A DNA stretch of 64,000 nucleotides. It comes from Botryococcus braunii. Its lineage: Eukaryota; Chlorophyta; Trebouxiophyceae. Positions 59,778 through 64,000 of the stretch are shown here, piece by piece (position 1 is the first letter of the stretch; every line of letters starts with the position of its first letter). The stretch lies in NCBI GenBank assembly GCA_002005505.1, contig MVGU01001560.1, forward strand, positions 16,885-80,884. Direction: 5' to 3'. The notes below the pieces were generated by a model. That model was not told the origin of the DNA. It worked only from the letters and a program-made list of their open reading frames with translations, and made no database searches. The position numbers were made by a program, and so were the translations under genes.

Positions 59778-62111
59778 TCACAGAAACTTGGCCAGTCCCA
59801 GTGAGTTACGATGTCCCAGAAACACTTGTCTAACTAGTGGTTTGGTAAAAATGTCAGCCACATTTCTAGCAGATTGAATGTACTTGAATTCAACCTGCCC
59901 CTTTGCAATAGCTTCACGTGCGAAATGACAGCTAATTGCAATATGCTTTGTGTGTTTGGAGTACACCGGATTCCTCAGGTGGTTTATACACCCTTGGTTG
60001 TCACAATGAATCTTCACTATCCACGGTAACACTCCAATTTCCTCCAGGAAACCTCTCAGCCAATTTGCTTCCTTCACAACAGCACTTGCTGCCATGAATT
60101 CAGCCTCCACTGTTGAAGTGGCAACAGCAGATTGCTTTTTACTTCCCCACACTACTGCTCCTCCAAACACAGTGAGGACAAAGCCAGTGGTAGAGAAGCG
60201 ATGATCCTGATCACCTCCATAGTCGGCATCCACATAGCCTTCTAGCTCTATCTCCCCCCCTCCGAGAGTTAGAACCAAATCTCGGGTTCCTTTCAGATAC
60301 TTCAACACACGGATGGCTTCATTCCAATGTGCTGTGGTGGGAGATATGCGATAACGAGACAATACACCTACTGCCTGAGCTATATCGGGACGTGTGGTGT
60401 TGGCTATATACAGAAGAGACCCTACTAACTCACAGTAACGGTGACCTGGAGGTAGTGGACTGCCAGCACCAATGCTGTCGCTCCCATCTCTCGGTGCAGG
60501 CCTTTGGGACATTACGAAATCTTTTGTCATGGGAGTATCAGGTCCCACTGACTCAAGATCCAAGCCAAATTTCTCTACAAGTGCATCGATTTTAGGGATG
60601 CAACTCAGGGTGATCAGCCCTTTATCTCTATCTCTCATCACTTGACATCCCAAGAAATCCTTCACTTCCCCAAGATCATGGATGGTGAATTCTTTCTTGA
60701 GAAGTCCCTTCACTCTCTCGATTTCTGACATGCCCTTGGAAACTATCAGAAGATCATCAACATAGATCAGCACATAGGACTTTCCTCCATCAGTAGAGCA
60801 TCTCACATACACTCCCGCATCACTCTTGCACACCTCATACCCCATGACTTCAAGTTTGTCATTCAGGGTTTTGTGCCAGGCACGTGGAGCCTGCTTCAGG
60901 CCATACAACGCCTTTCTCAATCGGCACACAATATTCTTATCACCATTCTCAAAGCCAGGAGGTTGCGTTACATATACTTCCTCCTCGAGCTCACCATTCA
61001 GAAAGGCGGTCTTAACGTCCACCTGATGAATTTCACAGCCCTCTCTTGCAGCAACAGCAAGCAGAGCTCTTCTAGCTCCATAGCTACTAGTAGGAGCAAA
61101 GACCTCCATCACATCCACTCCAGGGATTTGTCTGCATCCCTGTGCCACTAATCTGGCCTTGAATCTCACAACATTGCCATGTGCATCCATTTTCACTGAA
61201 AATATCCAGTGAACTGGAATAACCTTATGTCCACGAGGTCTCGGAACATACTCCATGACCTCATGAGTATCTAGAGAATTTTGCTCTTCCTGCATAGCTG
61301 CCTTCCAGTATTCCCACTGGGGAGACATCTGTGCTTCTCTCAAATTAGAGGGAACGTGAATTTTCCCAAATCTGACACCTGTGTGCTTTTCCTCTGAATT
61401 GCCTGATTTTCTCTCACTTTGTCCAGAACCCACTACTCTTCCACTGACACTCGCTGAGTTACACATCACAGGCTCTCCAGTAGAAGTAGAATGCTCTCTC
61501 ATAGCACGCTCTCGCTTGGACTCACACTTGGCTTTGCACAAGTTACTCTGCTCATCCCTCACATCATCCTCCCATGCACAGGTACCTCTCGGACAGTCTT
61601 TGTAATTTGGAATCCCTTCACATTGTCCAGACTTCCGATTCACCTCCTCAGACACACTCTGACATGCCTGCAAGAGTTCAGACTCTTCAGGTCTCTCACA
61701 AGCAACATCGGGATATGGCAGAGTGTCTGCATACTTCCCCTGATTTATGTGATCCACATGCCTCTCAGACCGACTGCATGTCACTGTTGGGAGTGACCTC
61801 ACATCTCTGACATCACTCTCCCAGGCACAGGTACCTCTCAGTGAGCACTTGTAATTTGGTCTGTCTCCACAATGTCTGTGCTCCTGATTCACCTCCTCCT
61901 CTCGTCCCTTACATGGAGTCAAGGATGCAGATCCTGTCTCCCGCTCACAATCATGTTTGGCTGGTGCAGAGAAAGCATATGATGCTTCCTCTGACCGGTG
62001 GCTGCCACCACAGTCCCGTCCAGGAGTGCTCTGACTGGACGGGTTGCCAGAAGAACTCTGCATGGTCACATCTCTTACATTTCTCTCAGTCACTGAACAA
62101 GACCCACCCAT
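59778..62111 (-). CDS. pol: Copia-D RT and RNase H with Cys-rich linker
   Basis: 777 codons from MGGSCSVTERNVRD to SLGLAKFL. The first ~260 residues are a Cys- and charge-rich linker containing a degenerate repeat, PNYK followed by RGTCAWE and DVRD, seen twice (coded near 61790-61855 and 61550-61610). Then comes a copia RT: WEYWKAAMQEEQNSLD, VDVKTAFLNGELEEEVY and catalytic YVDD. RNase H has GYVDADYGGDQDHRFS and WGSKKQSAVATSTVEAEF. It ends DIFTKPLVRQVFLGHRNSLG. The frame is intact here, but the sequence before it (62117 upward) is in another frame. The Cys-rich repeat has no family I know. Confidence 0.9.
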   Translation of the reverse strand: MGGSCSVTERNVRDVTMQSSSGNPSSQSTPGRDCGGSHRSEEASYAFSAPAKHDCERETGSASLTPCKGREEEVNQEHRHCGDRPNYKCSLRGTCAWESDVRDVRSLPTVTCSRSERHVDHINQGKYADTLPYPDVACERPEESELLQACQSVSEEVNRKSGQCEGIPNYKDCPRGTCAWEDDVRDEQSNLCKAKCESKRERAMREHSTSTGEPVMCNSASVSGRVVGSGQSERKSGNSEEKHTGVRFGKIHVPSNLREAQMSPQWEYWKAAMQEEQNSLDTHEVMEYVPRPRGHKVIPVHWIFSVKMDAHGNVVRFKARLVAQGCRQIPGVDVMEVFAPTSSYGARRALLAVAAREGCEIHQVDVKTAFLNGELEEEVYVTQPPGFENGDKNIVCRLRKALYGLKQAPRAWHKTLNDKLEVMGYEVCKSDAGVYVRCSTDGGKSYVLIYVDDLLIVSKGMSEIERVKGLLKKEFTIHDLGEVKDFLGCQVMRDRDKGLITLSCIPKIDALVEKFGLDLESVGPDTPMTKDFVMSQRPAPRDGSDSIGAGSPLPPGHRYCELVGSLLYIANTTRPDIAQAVGVLSRYRISPTTAHWNEAIRVLKYLKGTRDLVLTLGGGEIELEGYVDADYGGDQDHRFSTTGFVLTVFGGAVVWGSKKQSAVATSTVEAEFMAASAVVKEANWLRGFLEEIGVLPWIVKIHCDNQGCINHLRNPVYSKHTKHIAISCHFAREAIAKGQVEFKYIQSARNVADIFTKPLVRQVFLGHRNSLGLAKFL

Positions 62112-62116
62112 ACTGC

Positions 62117-62731
62117 TCAGCTCCCCGGGACCATTTGCAGCTTTGCATGTAGCTGCCCCCTCACTGCACTCACATGCAATTCATGCCCCTCATGTGAATC
62201 ACCCTCTAGCTGCACTTCCCCTGGTCCCTGTGACAGAGAGTCACATTCAGTCAACCCCTCTCGCTCTCTGCTCTCTCCCTTCTCCTGTGGCAGCAGGAGG
62301 TCTTTGGCGGCAGTGCGTTGTTCGTGTCGTTGAGCCCGGGTCAGGCCATCCAATTGGTGGTTGCGGCAATCAGACCTAGTTGGTCTGAGGACCTCCTGGG
62401 CTCGCTCCATCTGCGGTCGAAGGTGGGAGTCCTGTCTCACTCCTCTGGCTAAGTCCTGTACTGCCTCCAGGGTTTGATCCATCTCCACTGGGTCACACAG
62501 TCTTCTGGATTCAGGCTCGGGCTCAGCCTCACTGGGGGGTCCTGTGACAGGCTGTGTGGGGAGGTTGCTGGAGGCTGGCAGGTACTCAGGCTCACTGTGT
62601 GGGTCATCAAGATCTGTCTCAAGGCTGATGTTGGTTGTGCCAGGGGAGGTGCCGGGAAAGACTGGGGGAGTGTCACTTGCAGAGGGCTCAGGACACAGAA
62701 ACTCTGTAGACTGTGTTGAGGAAACGCTCAT
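62117..62731 (-). pseudogene. Copia-D linker between integrase and RT
   Basis: 204 codons of Pro/Ser/Glu-rich sequence (PEPSASDTPPVFPGTSPG, then EVLRPTRSDCRNHQLDGLTRAQRHEQRTA). The last part resembles the Copia-A linker segment LTRAERLQQRNARKQ. It stops at 62117, six bases before the next frame starts, so a frameshift separates them. Confidence 0.6.
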
Positions 62732-63900
62732 GCCAACCGAGAGGCTCCCCTGAGGTGCTCCACGAAAACCACATCTCTGCTCTCCTTCCAGATACCCCCT
62801 CCCACATAGATCCGATAGGCTTTGGAGGAGGCTGAGTAACCAGTAAGCATCCCTGGCACAGTTTTAGGGGAAAACACAGAGCGCTGGACATCAGGAATGT
62901 GCACAAAGGCCAAGCAACCCCAGGTACGCAGTGGGTTACATTTGGTTTGTAGCCAAAAATAATTCTGATGGCGTGCGGTCCTCCGGTACTGGGACCATGT
63001 TCAGTAGGGTGCATGCAGTTTCCAGGGCCTCCTTCCACAACGTGGACTGGCAGCTGCAAAAGCCAGAAGATCCTGGTAGTTCCTGAGGTGCGATTGCTCT
63101 TTCAGCGCTCCATTCTGTGCGGGTGTAAGGAGCTGAGGTCTCCAATTTAGTCCCTGGATGCACAAATTCTTGAACGTGGCATTCAGAAATTCAGTTCCAC
63201 GTCACACCGACACACTTCACTTGGTTTTCTGGTCTGCCAGTATAGAATGAGGTCCCTCACAGCAGCACTGATGGCATCTTTGGACTTCACAGCAGACCGC
63301 TTTAACTGAGATGACTCATCCAAAGCAGTCACCCAAAGTCACCAGTTACGCAAAAAAAGGGCCAAGTTCAATTACTCTGTAAGTTTCAACACGTCTACCT
63401 TATCCAAATGGAGCCGACGTCTTCCCTCAAACAGCTTCACAGTAGACTGACAATTGGAGCACATAGGATGACAAGCCGAACCAGTCCTCATTTTACGCTG
63501 CATTGTTTCACCTGATTCCATCTGCTATGCCAAGGTATGTGGACGTTGTGTGATTTTTTTTTCACGCAGCTACTGGGCACCAAGCTACAATATAATAAAA
63601 ACCCTGATGTGACCTCCAGCTGTTTGGACCACAGACTTCAGTGAACGCTCCAACATCATCTGTGCGAAAGACTGCCCCATCCCGCAATGCTGCAGATACT
63701 GACAGTATGTTTGAGGTTGCAGAAGGAACACACTGAACATGATGTATCCACAGGGGAACTCCCACTCGACTGAGGATGCAGACAGAGCCTGATGCTACAA
63801 TTCCTCCATGGCATCTGAAGTGCCAGATGTAATGGGATGGTTGGCATGCACAGTTGGATTATGTAGTAGGTCACATCATTCACCAGATGACAGATGCTCC
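62688..63900 (-). pseudogene. Copia-D integrase and protease remnants (decayed)
   Basis: Short pieces in several frames resemble Copia-A. GMLTGYSASSKAYRIYVGGG (62740-62870) corresponds to the integrase end, and EWSAERAIAPQELPG (63060-63120) to its core. LWIHHVQCVPSATSNILSVSAALRDG (63680-63760) corresponds to the segment after protease. The last stretch near 63880-63910 reads toward the protease. Multiple stops and shifts make this part nonfunctional, in contrast to the open RT frame. Confidence 0.7.
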
Positions 63901-64000
63901 ACTGTCCCCAGCCGGATGCAGAGACGAATTTCTGACAGAGTCTCAGGTGTGGAATTATGTTGCAAGGTGGAGGTGGGGAGGGTGGAACATGCCGGAAAGG

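Larger units (their letters stand above)
59760..64000 (-). mobile_element. Copia-D, Ty1/copia element, minus strand, incomplete
   Basis: Polypurine tract CAAGGGGAAG (minus, 59769-59760), RT-RNase H, linker, then decaying integrase and protease parts to the window end. It is related to Copia-A but well diverged. The 5' part and 5' LTR lie outside. Confidence 0.88.

Overview
The window is eukaryotic repeat-rich DNA made almost entirely of LTR retrotransposons. I see no host gene, tRNA, rRNA or CRISPR array. The organism cannot be fixed from this alone. Chromodomain Ty3/gypsy elements, two Ty1/copia lineages and a primer-binding site TGGTATCGGCGA are present. That site implies an initiator tRNA-Met with acceptor strand AUCGGCG. 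A plant-lineage organism such as an alga is my best guess, at low confidence. Element names below are local labels.

Layout. 1-7250: an unclassified repeat (R1, two copies) flanks an old LTR of the Copia-A family that was split by Gypsy-1 (917-6781, minus, TSD CGCTC). 7253-9682: minus-strand Copia-A LTR and RT fragments and a stray piece of the Copia-E LTR. 9683-19096: Copia-A copy 1 (plus), with an inverted LTR between integrase and RT and a solo LTR inside its 3' LTR (TSD GATTT). 19101-45589: Copia-E (plus), split by Gypsy-MT (21664-40973, plus), whose 5' LTR was in turn split by Gypsy-2 (22907-30314, minus, TSD CTGTC). 45590-59099: minus-strand Copia-A copy 2 in a head-to-tail arrangement sharing one LTR, split by Gypsy-3 (48400-54569, plus, TSD GTAGC). 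59096-64000: Copia-D LTR pieces and a minus-strand Copia-D that runs off the window.

The standout is Gypsy-MT. One long reading frame carries gag, protease, a Dam-like N6-adenine methyltransferase domain with an NPPF motif, RT, RNase H, a PHD finger and integrase. It is followed by a separate coiled-coil gene that seems to contain a short GT-AG intron. Its 1.8-kb leader holds tandem repeats of about 440 bp with conserved hairpins and splice-acceptor-like ends. The methyltransferase and PHD finger together suggest an element that marks or reads chromatin, which is inference.

Most elements have two near-identical LTRs and long open frames, so insertions look recent, yet nearly every pol frame has a one-base shift, several in homopolymers. 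These are either inactivating mutations or assembly errors.
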